Under the pieces are notes generated by a model. That model had not been told where the DNA came from and made no database searches. It was given only the letters and a program-made list of their open reading frames with translations. A stretch of DNA of 64,000 bases from Patiria miniata (Eukaryota; Echinodermata; Asteroidea; Valvatida; Asterinidae): the NCBI RefSeq assembly GCF_015706575.1, contig NW_024037047.1:4592632-4656631 (forward strand), written 5' to 3'. Shown here one piece after another: positions 12,507 to 24,520 of this stretch. The number at the start of each line of letters is the position of its first letter. Within the stretch, counting starts at the first letter, position 1. A program made the translations under genes and the position numbers.

Positions 12507-12868
12507 GCCAAAAAAAAGTCTCCGGTTTCTGGTTTGGAGCTTGCCCAAAAAGTGGTGCGGCGACGCGGCTTTTTTTATTTACCGGTTTTTTTTTCTTCAA
12601 ATGTCGGCTGATGACTGCAAGTGGTGTCTGACTAAACTTTGTGCAAATATATGGGAGTCCAGAGAGGCCACATAAAGCTTATACTCGATCGTAACCCCAT
12701 CTAAAAACACGTTAAAAGTGTGCAGAAGCAGGATTTCAGTCAAACCAGTGAGTTTGGCGGTTTTGAGACATCATCTTTTATTGAAAAAAAAAAAACCTTT
12801 TTCATTATGCCGACGCGCATGGCTACGGCGACGCACGCGCATACCAGAAACCGGAAACCCTTTTTGGC
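12507..12868. mobile_element. MITE, GGCC-A-rich terminal inverted repeats, in copy 2
   Basis: Left GGCCAAAAAAAAGTCTCCGG, right CCGGAAACCCTTTTTGGCC, flanked by TTA/TTA. Same family and same paralogous site as 9303-9661; an independent member lies at 29265-29638. The interior open frame is not conserved between members and is not a gene. A 3 bp TTA duplication would fit the PIF/Harbinger superfamily, but without a transposase this stays tentative. Confidence 0.8.
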
Positions 12869-14995
12869 CTTATGTAAGCATGCAGTAAAGTATTGTTTTC
12901 ACAAGACTTCCTACCTTTAAAATAAAGTATGCGAGACTTCCCACGTCGTCTAGATATTCTAAGCGTTATTAGATAAAAGGGTCCAAGTTTCACATCCAGA
13001 TTGTTATAATCTCTGCCAATTTATCTCTGCTCATTTTGTTTATTTGGTTGGGCAAGACTTTTACGTCACGCAATATATTATTGTTTTCAAGAGACTTTAC
13101 CATTACAATAAAGTCTGCGAGACTTCCCACGTTGTTTGGCGTATTCTAGGCGTTATAAGATAGAAGGGTCCAAGTTTCACATCCAGATTATTATAATCTC
13201 AGCCAATGTATCTCAGTTCAGTTTGTTTATTTGGTAAGGCAAGACTTTTTCATCACGCAATAAATGTTTGTTTTCACGAGACTTTCTAACATTTAAATAA
13301 GGTCTGCGAAACTTCCCACACGTCGTCTGGCGTATCCTAGGCTTTATCAGATATAGGGTCGAAGCACTTGGAAATTATTATAATCTTCGCGAATAATTAA
13401 TAAGAAAAAAAATTGTTGCCACATTGCGTCCAAAGAAAATGTTGTGGTTTAAATTGAAGACATCAAACCATAATTATACGGCTGCATGTTGTTATAAATC
13501 CTGGGTCCAAGTTAGAACCCAGACACCAGGGTTCAATTCAAGAGAGAATTGAAGAAGGACTGAAGGAGACACATGATGCCCCTGATCCGTGGAAGAAATG
13601 GTGAGCACTGCATGTGCACCATATAGCTCAATTGTTGTCACATATCCAACACTTCAATTCAGACATCCAGGAGCCATGATTTCTGCCTTGAGATAAGAAC
13701 ATCCATGCTTGGTGCATCTTTACTGTTTTGAAAGATCACGGCATTCAGTTAATTCACAAACAATGCATGGCTCAACAAGAGGTCTACCCATGCCTATCCG
13801 TGTTGAGCATTGAAAGCTTAAGCTTCAAAGATGGCTGCATTACAAACGACTTATAGCTTGATTAATTAAAGCAAAAACTATAAAAGAGATTGGATACAAA
13901 CAAAACATTAAAAAAAGGTATTGTAATATGATTTTTAAGGAGCAATATGGATTTTGTTAAGGAACTTGAAAGTTGGATATATTCCAACTGGATGGTTTAT
14001 TTAAAGTTTCTTTGAAACAGGCTGGATTGATAATTGATAAAGCATTTATAATAAGCTGATTGCATTTTAACAGACTTTGAAGGAGGTCCATCCCTAAGGC
14101 AGAAGTGATGGGTATGTCTGAAAATCCAACCGCGACTGGAGAATAGCAAGGGCTCTCTTGGAAAGTTTTTGTTGAGACAGTATTGGACTTATTTACAGAA
14201 TTCAATATTCGTCAGTATTGATTAGCCTCCAGGAAACTGGAGTTTGTTCTCCTCTGCTTAGTCATCTCTTCCTGTGGCCACGAAACAGGTTGTTGAACTT
14301 GACTGAAGATTCATTGTCTTCCTCGCTTTCTGTGTGGGGGCATACACTCCAATTCGCACAGCCTGTTCATCTTAATCTTAAAGTTTTACCTTCTTCTTAA
14401 GTGATTTTTTTTTTAATTTGTACTATTATATCTATTCTAACTAAATATTGTGTTTTTTTTTTTACACTGGAATCGTGTGTGTATTTGTTACGTGTATTTA
14501 ATACGTACTGTTTGTGTTTTGTCGATTTAGTCTGTATTGTAGAGTTTGTAATTGTATGGACACTCCCTAACACAAGCTGTGTTTTTTAGGCTGTGCCTCC
14601 AAATCCTACCCATCTATTTATTTATATACATTGTATTTGTATACATTGTATTCCTATTGATTGATGGAATTGAAAATAAATGTTGATGAAATGAAATGAA
14701 ATGAAATGAAATCTTTACCTACAAACAGAACCGCAGATATTAAAGAAAAGGATAATGACAATAAATAAATAAATAAACATTGTAAGCAAACAAACATTAA
14801 AGAAACATACACCTTATTTTGTTCTTGATCAAATTTACTCATTTTTTTTTAACATGTCCACCAAAAGAATTAAATGATGGTTTAATAAGGACGAACGAAT
14901 AATTGGTCTAGTGATCCATTAACGGTAGGTCACTAAAATTAATTTTGGATGAAAACGTTGACCATGCTCTATGGGAACAGTATATTCATGATGTA
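12869..14995 (+). repeat. 3.2 kb tandem repeat, copy 3 (shortened)
   Basis: Third copy. Subunit cores lie near 12919, 13107 and 13296, then the 13481, 13676, 14220 and 14829 blocks. It is intact at the transposon empty site (13630-13633) but more diverged than copies 1 and 2 after about 13870. It lacks the block found at 8617/11820, which is replaced by about 300 bp of T-rich sequence with an AAATG microsatellite at 14687-14711. It ends near 14995 before the MITE-bearing part. Confidence 0.8.
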
Positions 14996-15559
14996 TTGCT
15001 TTTTTATCTTTTAGGATCCTTTAGAACGGATAAAGGACAGAAAAAAAGTAAAATCATATGTATCATGAGATGACCGATCCATGCATGTCTGCGTATACTC
15101 ATTTATTAATGTTTCTTCTTTGGAAATAGTTAGATTAGATTGTCCTGAAAATTAAAGTAGCTCCTGAAGCAAATGATTGATGTCGCCGCTTTGTCTTATG
15201 GAAATCCCATCAACAGCATGCACACAATATAATCTTTGAAAAAACCAATCCGCTTAAAAACAACTTGTGTTAAAAAAGGTTGCTTAACTTAAACTGTTAT
15301 GACACTTTGTTAAGGAAAACCATTCCGGCTTGGACAGATGTTTTAGATTTTTCTACAGGCGATAAGTGCTTTTGTTCCCCCGCCCCCTGAACAGAAACAA
15401 ATAAATATATGTATCAGGTGATGCCATACCCTTAAATGCTGAGGTAGAAAAAAATCCGTCTTTGCAGCCAAGAGAAAGTTTCACGAAGACCCCCCCCCCC
15501 CTACCCCACGTGGGGGGGAGTAATAGAGTCTGCGCAGTAAGCTGGCAGTGGGGATTCGT
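14996..15559. other. Intergenic, no gene seen
   Basis: AT-rich sequence ending in a C-run facing a G-run around 15490-15520. No coding or repeat signal recognised. Confidence 0.4.
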
Positions 15560-15682
15560 GCATGCTATATTAAGGCAGCCGACGGACTATTCTGTGAGCA
15601 GAAACGTCTAATAGTTCACAGCGCTCACTAGACTACTGAGTGAACAGAACGAGAAAGGCGCGACTTGCACGATAAGAAAGGT
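15560..15682 (+). promoter_or_regulatory. Possible TATA promoter and non-coding leader exon for the second C1q gene
   Basis: CTATATTAAGG at about 15566 resembles a TATA box. About 30 bp on is a plausible start (CTATTCTG), followed by roughly 85 bp without an ATG that ends at a strong splice donor, AAAG|GTAAGT at 15680/15681. The next good acceptor before a start codon on the + strand is TTATCAG at 25980, nine bases before the C1q ATG. Linking the two is an inference across a 10.3 kb intron full of repeats. Transcript data would settle it. Confidence 0.35.
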
Positions 15683-17190
15683 AAGTTGAACGGCCAACGC
15701 GTACCATGTGTACTATATACTGCCTAATTTAACTTCTACTACTTTATACCAGACGTCGTTCCACTAACCTATACAGTTATGGTTTTTGTCCATTGTACTA
15801 GAAATAAAAACATGAAAAGAAAGTTGTTTTAATGCAGCTCGCTGAATCCGTCATGTACAGAACCCATGTATTAGGACATGCCGGAGTGCCAGCTGTGTTT
15901 GGAAAATGCATTCATGCCTACCTACGTATTGTACGCTCGAGCTTGCTCGCGCCCATTTAACGGATGCAGTATATTTGAAGAAAAAAAAAAGAGTCGGTCC
16001 TAGCTATCGTTATGAGTGACACAAAATTCATGTTTTCTTGAAAAAGACATCGTACGTAGCACCCGCAACGATATCACACGATGTGTGTTACTATTATTGA
16101 ACTTCAATCAAGTAGAATATTTCATCATGATTTGGCAGTTTTGTATTGGATGTTTGGAAGTGGTATCTTAGTACCTCTCACCTTTGGTAGATAATTGTAT
16201 TATTTTCTTTTGATGTGTTCTGATTTTTTGAGGGCATTAAGAATAATTTGTTGAATAACACCACTCAGATGACTCGAGAATACGAAGAAGAATGTTTAAA
16301 ACTTATCCTATTAAAGTTTCTACTCATTGGATATTACACTTTTCAAGAAAACAGTGAAAACCATGCACAACCGTTTCGTCATGAAAACACAATTCCGTCG
16401 TAATTCAGCCACTGACTGTATCGTTGAAAGTTACCTACCTTTTCTTGATTTCTTCTAAATGAAAGCAAACCAGACGTAATAATTTCATGGTGTGTTTAGT
16501 ACAACTACAATATTTAATCCAAGCGGGCGCTGAGTTTTCGTAATAATTCGCTTAGTTTAATACTTTCGGGATAAATGCAAATCATCTCATATGACTTGAA
16601 CTTGCTTTGATCCCCATTGATCAACGTTGGCTTGAAGTGCTATCCTATAAGACGTCTGCCCTCCCCAAATTCTCCGATCCTATTCCTGCTTATGTTAATC
16701 AATCAATTTGTCGCGCGGTGAGTTATGAAAACACGATTTGTTTTTTGAAGTTAAAATATTACAATCTGGCCCGCCAATATGCAGTATCGCATTTCATATT
16801 AATATGAGCAAACTGGAATAGAGAGGAGTATTTTTGAGAAGGCGTGGACGTTAAATTTACAATGATCGTGAAAACACCTAATGCACGGTGGAAATAACAA
16901 CACCAACTACACGATATCAATCCATTACTTGCAAATTGCGGTATCGAATCAGGACACAGGAAGAAAGTTTCCTATTCAGGGCTTACTATTGGAAACAAGG
17001 TTGGAAATATAGTAAGCACTGGGGACGAGATTGCTGCGAGTTGTAATTGGCTGTATGTAAATGAAATGATATCATAGCTCATTAATGTTTGTCATCTAGC
17101 CCGTTTGTACTTACATGAATGCACAACCCACTGAAGATGTCCAAAAACGTCATTATTACTCATCATGTATCAAATAATAAGCAATTAATT
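15683..17190. other. No gene seen
   Basis: About 1.5 kb of AT-rich DNA with no supported coding, RNA or repeat feature. If the leader exon at 15595-15680 is real, this is the start of the C1q intron. Confidence 0.4.
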
Positions 17191-17194
17191 ATTT

Positions 17195-18290
17195 CTAGAT
17201 TTAAACTGTGAAAATCAATATAAAATCAATCGTGAGAGACCCGAACTTGACTTTTGCGGGAATTGATAGAATAATCCAGGATCTTCATTTTTTTCGCGTG
17301 TGAGCCAAATCACGTGACCCTTCCGTTCCATCCTGGAAGTGCAATTATAATATAAAATTGAGGAAAGATGTGAACTTGCTTTCAACGATGTTGTTATTTG
17401 GCTAGGTTGTACTTTGCAAAAATACTTACCGGTGACGTCATAAAATGTTTAAAAATGTCCAAAATGAATTTTCAGTGGATGAGTGTGGCGAAGTTTGCGG
17501 CAATCGCTTCAAAATTAATGTGTATTGATGACGCCACCAGACTGGAAATTACATTGAAAAGACCTTTAAACCTTAAACAATTGCTAGTATGCTGAAAAAT
17601 CAACGGCGAGAGATATAATCCAGATTTTGCTTTAAATAACACATTTAACATAGCCCTTCAGCATTCTGGTAATGACGTCACGATGTAGAACTGAACTGTG
17701 AGAGATCTGATTATTTTGCTTTTTTTACGAGAATTGATAGAATTATCCAGGGTCTTCATTTTTGATATTACGTGCAAAATCACGTGACCCTTCCTTCCGA
17801 TCCAATCCAAACCGGAAGTGCCCTTTAATTTGAAAGTGGAAAAGGTTGTGAAATTTCTTTCAACGATGTTAGTTTCCGGTTAGGTTGTACTTTAGAAAAA
17901 AATAGCGGTGAAGTCATAAAATGTTAGAGCGGCCTCTAGCAGCAGGTTGAAAATTGTTTAAACTGAATAATCAGTTGATGCGTGGGCAAAGTTTGCTAAA
18001 AATCACTTTATAATTGATGAATATAATCAGCTTCATGCTAAGAACAAGTTGAGGGGAGAAAGATTGATGACGTCACCGGACCGAAAATTACAATGAAAGA
18101 CCTTTAAACCTTAAGAAGTTGCTGAAATCAACAGCCATAGATATAATCCAGATTTTTGCTTCAAATAGCACAGTTAACTTAGCTCTCGAGCTTTCTGATA
18201 ACGACGTCACGATGACGTCATAAAGTATCAGATTACAAGCAACCAAATATTTCTAGATTTAATCTTTGAAAATCAATATAACCTTGTTTT
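17195..18290 (+). repeat. Diverged tandem duplication (~0.5 kb units)
   Basis: Blocks recur in order: GAATTGATAGAATWATCCAGG with CTTCATTTTT and AATCACGTGACCCTTCC at about 17260-17330 and 17735-17800; TTTCAACGATGTT and TAGGTTGTACTTT at about 17380-17415 and 17860-17892; GACCTTTAAACCTTAA at about 17560 and 18100. ATTTCTAGATTTAA..GAAAATCAATATAA flanks the pair at about 17193 and 18250. Non-coding, with several TGACGTCA-like sites. Confidence 0.75.
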
Positions 18291-18675
18291 CTTGCCATCA
18301 AACCGAACACAGCCCAAAACCGTGCGGTTGTCCCTACAAAATTGTATTGTATTTTCCACGCTTAACACACTACAATGCTCCATTATACTATTTGTTTTTA
18401 CCTTCTAGCGATTTTTCTATATATTCAACAAACATCTCTCTCTCTACTTAAGAATGTTGCTTAATTGCGTGGTATGGTCAGACAAAGACCGAACTGTGGT
18501 GTATCATTGTTTCCTTTGTGCGAGTACCCTTAAAGATGATCTAGTGAGACACACTCTAACCATCCACCCAAGGGATGGATGTCATGTAAAGACGCTGTGC
18601 CTAACATTTAAAGTTTAACGTGTATAAACAGACAGTTATGAATGCAAAGCCGTAACCAGTTTGTACATGTATATC
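18291..18675. other. No gene seen
   Basis: Short AT-rich spacer between the tandem duplication and the next MITE. No supported feature. Confidence 0.4.
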
Positions 18676-18826
18676 CAGCGGCGTAGCTGATTTTAAGGAG
18701 GACGCGTGTCCGGTGAAAAAAACCTCGTCCACCTTTTAGCACAGATGACATTTTTGGGCGCTCCTCCATTGTAACCTCTATAGGGCGTATGGGGACACCC
18801 CCCCCCCCCACCCTGGCTACGCCGCT
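18676..18826. mobile_element. Short hAT-like MITE
   Basis: Terminal inverted repeats CAGCGGCGTAGC (left) and GCTACGCCGCTG (right) around 151 bp. Flanking octamers TGTATATC and TGTTTTTC match at 6 of 8 positions, as for an aged 8 bp target duplication. CAG-starting termini plus 8 bp duplication fit the hAT superfamily. The interior has a C-run at about 18798-18809. Confidence 0.65.
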
Positions 18827-19085
18827 GTGTTTTTCCAAACCTGTTTTTGTTACAAAAATGGGGAACCAAACGTCAAACAGCTCCCCTTAGCTGTTTCAAG
18901 GTGTCACAACAAAATCCTGTTTTTCTCTTGTTTTGCACGCACCGCAGCGCTTGGAAAGTAGACCACCCCTTCGCATAAACCTAGTCGAGTCGTAAAGTTT
19001 TAACCCAATGACAAACCGGTATTTTTCCCGCCTGTAAAAGCGCGCTACTAAATTTCAAAGCGTTTGGCGTTCGGTGCATGCTTAG
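18827..19085. other. Spacer between MITE and foldback
   Basis: About 260 bp of unremarkable sequence. Nothing supported. Confidence 0.4.
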
Positions 19086-22000
19086 TAGTCCAGCGGATAT
19101 GTGAAAAAATACCGATGAATTGTGCACTTTTGCATAAAGGCGTGAAACTTGGCACAGATGTTTATAGTTGTGCGAGAAAATGTTTTAGATGTGGAGCCAT
19201 CGTAAATTTACCCTTTTAGAGGCGTGGCATCCATTTAAAAAAAAAAGGGGTGGGACTTGTCGTGCCCGCAGTGAAAACGGTTTTTCCCACTTGTTACAAA
19301 AGCAGGAACCTTCACAAAGACATAATTATATCGATTACTAGTGTTTTCCAGATTTGGAGCCACAACAAAAGTACCTTTTTGGGGGAGTGGCAGCCATTAA
19401 AAGAAAAGGGGGGTAATTATTATGCCCACTTTGGAAAACATTGTGCCCATATTTCATGAACGAATACAACGTGCCACAGACGTTTATATTCATGAGAAAA
19501 AAAATCCAGATGTGAAGCCATCTCGAACACACCCTTTTAGGGGCGTGGCAACCATATAAGAAAAAAAGGGGCTGGGTTTTCATTATGCCCACCCTTGAAA
19601 TATTGTTCCCACACTCATAGAGAAATGAAACTTTCCACAAACATTGACATTCATGAGAAAAAAAATTCCAGAGATGGAGCCATCTGGAACACACCCTTTT
19701 AGGGGCGTGGCAACCATATAAGAAAAAAGGGGCGGGGTTTTCATTATGCCCACCCTGGAAATAATGTTCCCACATTCATAGAGAAGTGGAACTTTCCACA
19801 GACATTGACATTCATGAGAAAAACCATTCCAGATGTGGAGCCATCGCGAACACACCCTTTTAGGGGCGTGGCAGCCATATTGAAAAAAGGGGGCGTGGTT
19901 CTCATTATGCCCAACATGGAAAAAATGTGCCTACATCTCATTAACGAATGAAGCTAATTCCCACAGACATTAATATTCACGAGAAAAAAAATCACACGTG
20001 AGGCCATCGTACATGTAAACACACCCTTAGGGGCGTGGCAGCCAAAGTAAAATGGGGGGGTAGTCATGATGCCCCTATAAAAGAAAGTCATGCCTACCTT
20101 TCATTAATGGATTAAACTCCACACGGACAATATATTCATGAAAATCTTTTCTTTTTCTTTTTATTTGAAGCCTTCACAAACTTATCCTTTAAGATGCATG
20201 GCATCTATTTAAAAAAAAAAATGGGGGGTGCTACTAATCATTTGCCCACCATCGAACTTTCATAAATGAGTAAACATCACACAAACTAGGTGCAAGAAAA
20301 TAAATTCATATGTGGAGCCACAGCAAACTCATCCTTTTAGAGGTGTGAGGGGCCTACTCACTGTGCCAAGGGCGGATCCAGGGGGGAGGGGCCAAAGGGG
20401 GCCATGCCCCTACCCCCCCCCCCCCAAAAAAAACCAATTGTTTTTGTTTTATGTGACATAGCAATAAAGGCAGGCAATGAGTACATCACCATCTTTTCCT
20501 CAAAAAAACATTGGTTAAAGTGGTCAGAAATTGCCTCAGATCGCACCACAGAGCATCTAGAATCCAAAAAAATTTCGGGGCCCTTAAGCGGGCCCCGAAC
20601 CCCACGCCGTAATTTTTTGGACCCACTTTTTGGGGGGACCAAATTTTTTTGGGCCCCCCCCCCAAAAAAATTGTGTTCTGGATCCGCCCTGGCACTGTGC
20701 CCACAATTGCAATTTTTATATTTTGTTGTTGATTTCTCATAATGTTGATTGGCCCATAACCTATATTATTTGGTAATACAATGACTTACACAAAAGAGCA
20801 TGGGTAAGTACCGGTAGGCTAACCCCAGTTATAGGGTTCAATGTGTGTACTTGCACCTATATTATCATGCACATCTAAATTCCAGAGTGATTTCATAATT
20901 ACAAATACACAGCACACAATGGCAGCCCTAAACTGTAACATTTAACATTTAAGGGCCATGGAAATCCTTTTTTACGGGGGGGCGGGTGTAAAACCCCCTA
21001 CCCACTACCCGTTGCGCCGCATTGACAGCAGATTGGGTAACAACACGATGTACTCGCCTCAAAAAGTGGTGGACACGTCCACTATGACTTCACATTCAAT
21101 GAATCTGTGTACCCCCACCACACAACCCCTCTGTTCTCTTAAAAATGGTATATCAAGCTCTGATGAGTGGTTTTGTTTTACCCCGACCAAATCCATTAAA
21201 AAATGTTATACTTTATACAGGTGCGACACTGCATATGCCTTTTGGTCTGTCAGAAAAAAAGGCAGGGGAAACAATGTATTTGAAGAAGTAACACTAGTCT
21301 TTCCAAGACTAAATGAGGTACCCCAGCTTATACCCCAATTAGGAAATCGCTGCAGTTGAAAGGTTAACAATAATTCTACAGACAACAGAACCAGTAACTG
21401 GGTTAATATAGATGAGGCAAGAATGCATAGTGTAAGAAAACAAAGGGCTTGCCAACAGTAACTTTCAACTATAAGGGCGGCCCTACTCCAACACATTCAA
21501 GATCTATCTGAGGTGGATTTTATTATATGAAACGCGGTCAAAATTTTCCACGGTGTGCATATTGAGTACCCCCCCCCCATTTTAAAAATGGATTTCGCGC
21601 CTCTAAAAGGGTAGGTTTGTGATGGCTTCACATTAAAAAAAAGAAGAAGATTTTTATGAATATTTTGTCCGAGTAGAATTTAATCCATTTATGAAAGGTA
21701 AGCACAACTTTCTTTTATAGGGGCATCATGACTACCCCCCCCCCATTGTATTATGGCTGTCACGCCCCTAAAAGGGTGTGTTTACGATGGCTTCACGTGT
21801 AATTTTTTTCTCGTGAGTATTAATGTCTGTGGAAATTAGCTTCATTCGTTTATGAGATGTGGGCACATTTTTTCCACGTTGGGCATAATGAGAACCCCGC
21901 CCCCTGTTTTTCAATATGGCTGCCACGCCCCTAAAAGGTGTGTTCGCGATGGCTCCACATCTGAAATTGTTTTTCTCATGAATGTCAATGTCTGTGGAAA

Positions 22001-22543
22001 GTTCCTTTTCTCTATGAATGTGGGAACAATATTTCCAGGGTGGGCATATTGAAAACCCCGCCCCCCTTTTTTTCTTATATGGTTGCCACGCCCCTAAAAA
22101 GGTGTGTTCGAGATGGCTCGACATCTGGAATTTTTTCTCATGAATATATACGTCTGTGGGACGTTTTATTCGTTCATGAAATATGGGCACAATGTTTTCC
22201 AAAGTGGGCATAATAATAAAAAAAAAACCTTTTCTTTTAATGGCTGCCACGCCCCCAAAAAGGTACTTTTGTGGTGGCTCTGAATCTGGAAAACACTACA
22301 AATCTATCTAATTATGTCTTTGTGAAGGTTCCTGCTTTTGTAACAAGTGGGAAAAACCGTTTTCACTGCGGGCACGACAAGTCCCGCCCCCTTTTTTAAA
22401 TGGATGCCACGCCCCTAAACGGGTAAATTTGCGATGGCTCCACATCTAAAACATTTTCTCGCATGAATATAAACATCTGTGCCAAGTTTCACTCTTTCAT
22501 GCAAAAGTGCACAATTTTTTTCACATATCCGCTGGACTATAGT
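19086..22543. mobile_element. Foldback element with long arms made of tandem subunits
   Basis: The left end, TAGTCCAGCGGATATGTG.. (from about 19086), returns as the reverse complement at the right end (..CACATATCCGCTGGACTA, to about 22543). The match continues inward for about 1.1-1.2 kb per arm (left to about 20250, right from about 21540). Each arm is a tandem array of about seven ~150-160 bp subunits, keyed by CACCCTTTTAGGGGCGTGGC on the left and its complement on the right. The 1.3 kb centre contains a separate hAT-like MITE. TAG flanks both ends, so a 3 bp duplication is possible but not secure. The design recalls sea-urchin TU elements and Drosophila FB elements, but no sequence link is claimed. 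No transposase seen. Confidence 0.85.
20367..20692. mobile_element. hAT-like MITE nested in the foldback centre
   Basis: The left terminus CAAGGGCGGATCCAGG and right terminus GGATCCGCCCTGG form an inverted repeat with one mismatch. A perfect 8 bp duplication CACTGTGC flanks it at 20359-20366 and 20693-20700. It is 326 bp, non-coding, with C/G-run interior. The perfect duplication suggests a younger insertion than that at 18676. Confidence 0.88.
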
Positions 22544-22545
22544 TG

Positions 22546-24520
22546 GTTATGGGTGTCCATCGATACGATGACGACGTCTCCCCAATGCAGAAAGGAAAAT
22601 TAATAAAAAGAAACAATACTGGCGATGGAACGGGTGCCTCTGATGACTTCTCTTGTTGCTATGGAGCACAAACTCGGAGGCGCCCCCCACAAGTCAGGCA
22701 GGGGATGCCGTCACCCGTAGGAGGCCCCTGGTTCTGTCGCACATGTCGTTGGCGGCGTCGATCTTCTCTTTCGCGGATGCGTGCAGCCTCCAACAGATCC
22801 ACTGACTCATGGCATGTAGACCGCCATGTGTTCCGATCTGAGGCGAGCTGCTCCAGGTTGAAGGATGGGACCCCGCGCTTTTCAACATCACCTTAAGATG
22901 GTCCTTACACTGCTCCATCTGTCCTCCAATGGTTCGGTGTCCAGTGGGAGAGCTTACCGTAGAGCAGCGTGCGAGGAAGTCGGTTCTCAGACATCCGTTA
23001 GACGTGTCCGACCCAGTGGAGTTGCCGTTGGATAATGAGGGCCTCGACATTGAGACAGCTGGCTGTTTGGAGGATGGTGACATGCAGAACCCGGTCCGCC
23101 CAGGTAAGCCGGAGGATACGGGGAAGACAACGGATGTGGAAAGCCTCAAGGCTTCTAATATGGGATCTGTAATTGGTCCAGGCCTCAGAGCCATACAGCA
23201 GGGTGGAGATACAGATGGCCTTATAGACGACGATTTGGTGGAGATGTAGATGTCCCGGTTGAAAAACACACGGTGTGACAGCCGGCCAAAGGCGCTGGAG
23301 GCTTTCCGTATCCCAATTTGGACCTCCTCATCGACGTTGCAGGACGTACTCAGGATGCTGGCCAAGTAGACGAAGCTGTGGACTTGACTGATGTCCTCCG
23401 TCCCGACATGAAAGGGCATATCAGAAGGCTGGCCTTCGTAGGACACACGCTGGTGGAGCACTTCTGTCTTCCTGGCGTTGATGACGAGTCCGGCGCTGGT
23501 GTAGGTGTCAGCCATGGTGTTGAGGATCCTTTGGAGGCCCGCTGCCGAATGGCTGACAAAGGCGGCGTCATCAGCATACTGCAGATCGAAGATAGCCTTA
23601 GTCCTGGTCTTAGTCTTGGCTAGCAGTCGTTGCAGATTGAAGAGGCTGCCATCGAGCCGATACCGGAAGGTTATGCCGTCATCCATATGGACCTGGTGTC
23701 GGGAAAGAAGAGTCACTGCCACTAGGTATGTGTTGAAGAGGGCCGGCGCAAGGACACAGCCCTGCTTCACTCCAGCTTTGACCTCAAAGTGCTCCGACTC
23801 CAGGCCCCCGACCACCACGCGGGCAAACATCCCTGTGTGGAACTCCTAAAGGATCCTGACAAACCTTGGGGGACAGCCACACTTGGTGAGGATAGTCCAG
23901 TGAAGGCTCCTGTTGATGGTGTCCAATGCCTTGGTAAGGTCAACGAAGGTGGCATAGAATTTGCGGTGTTGCTCTCTGCATTTCTCTTGCAGCTAACGAG
24001 CCACAAATAACATATACGTGGTGTGCCTGGCCTTAAGGAAGCCACTCTGTGATTCAGGGAGGACAACGTTGGAGACAGAGGAAAGGAGACGGGAGAGCAT
24101 AACCCGGGCCAGAATCTTCCCAGCGACGGCCAGGAGAGAGATGCCGCGGTAGTTCCCACAGTTGGACTTGTCCCCTTCCTCTTGTACATCTGTGAAGGGA
24201 CTCAGCCGCCCAGACGTCGCAGATGAAGCAGTGCAGACGTTGAAGGAGCAGGTTTCCGCCGTACTTGTAGATCTCGGATCCCATCAAGTCCAGCCACCTT
24301 GTTGTTCTTAAGGCTCTTGACAGCCAGCTGGATCTTGGCAAAGGTCGGGGGGTTGTCCAGCTGAGGGATGGGTGGCAGAGAGGAGAGAAGGTCAATCACA
24401 CTAGAGTCGACGGGGTTGATTCGGTTGAGGAGCTCGCTAAGGTGCTCAGCCCAATGGGTGAGAATACCTTGGCGGTCCTTGATGAGAGTAGAGCCGTCGG
24501 CAGACGGCTCTACCCTCATC
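22546..24520 (-). mobile_element. Broken non-LTR retrotransposon (LINE) fragment with reverse transcriptase
   Basis: Read on the minus strand from about 24520: an N-terminal RT stretch (STLIKDRQGILTHWAEHLSE, then NNKVAGLDGI), a middle part in other frames (YKRKG.. at about 24180), then a long frame at 22694-23830. That frame carries VKQGCVLAPALFNTYL, the catalytic motif FDLQYADDAAF at about 23590, GLVINARKTEVLHQ and VYLASILSTS, and ends in a basic tail. At least three frame changes separate the parts, so it is inactive. It is truncated at the 5' side: there is no endonuclease domain. It looks like the widespread animal LINE group with a Q/FADD box; the clade is not assigned. The 3' end abuts the right foldback terminus at 22543-22546. 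Confidence 0.9.

Noticed and set aside
12344-12631. 95-codon frame in copy 2 (ENWCFIQVALEAIAPLK..)
   Set aside because: It runs across the MITE boundary at 12507 and is interrupted in copy 1, so it is not a gene.
19338-22250. Long minus-strand frames with repeated VGTIFQGW / LKGCVRDGS-type phrases
   Set aside because: They are direct translations of the foldback's tandem subunits, mirrored in both arms, without a start context or domain.
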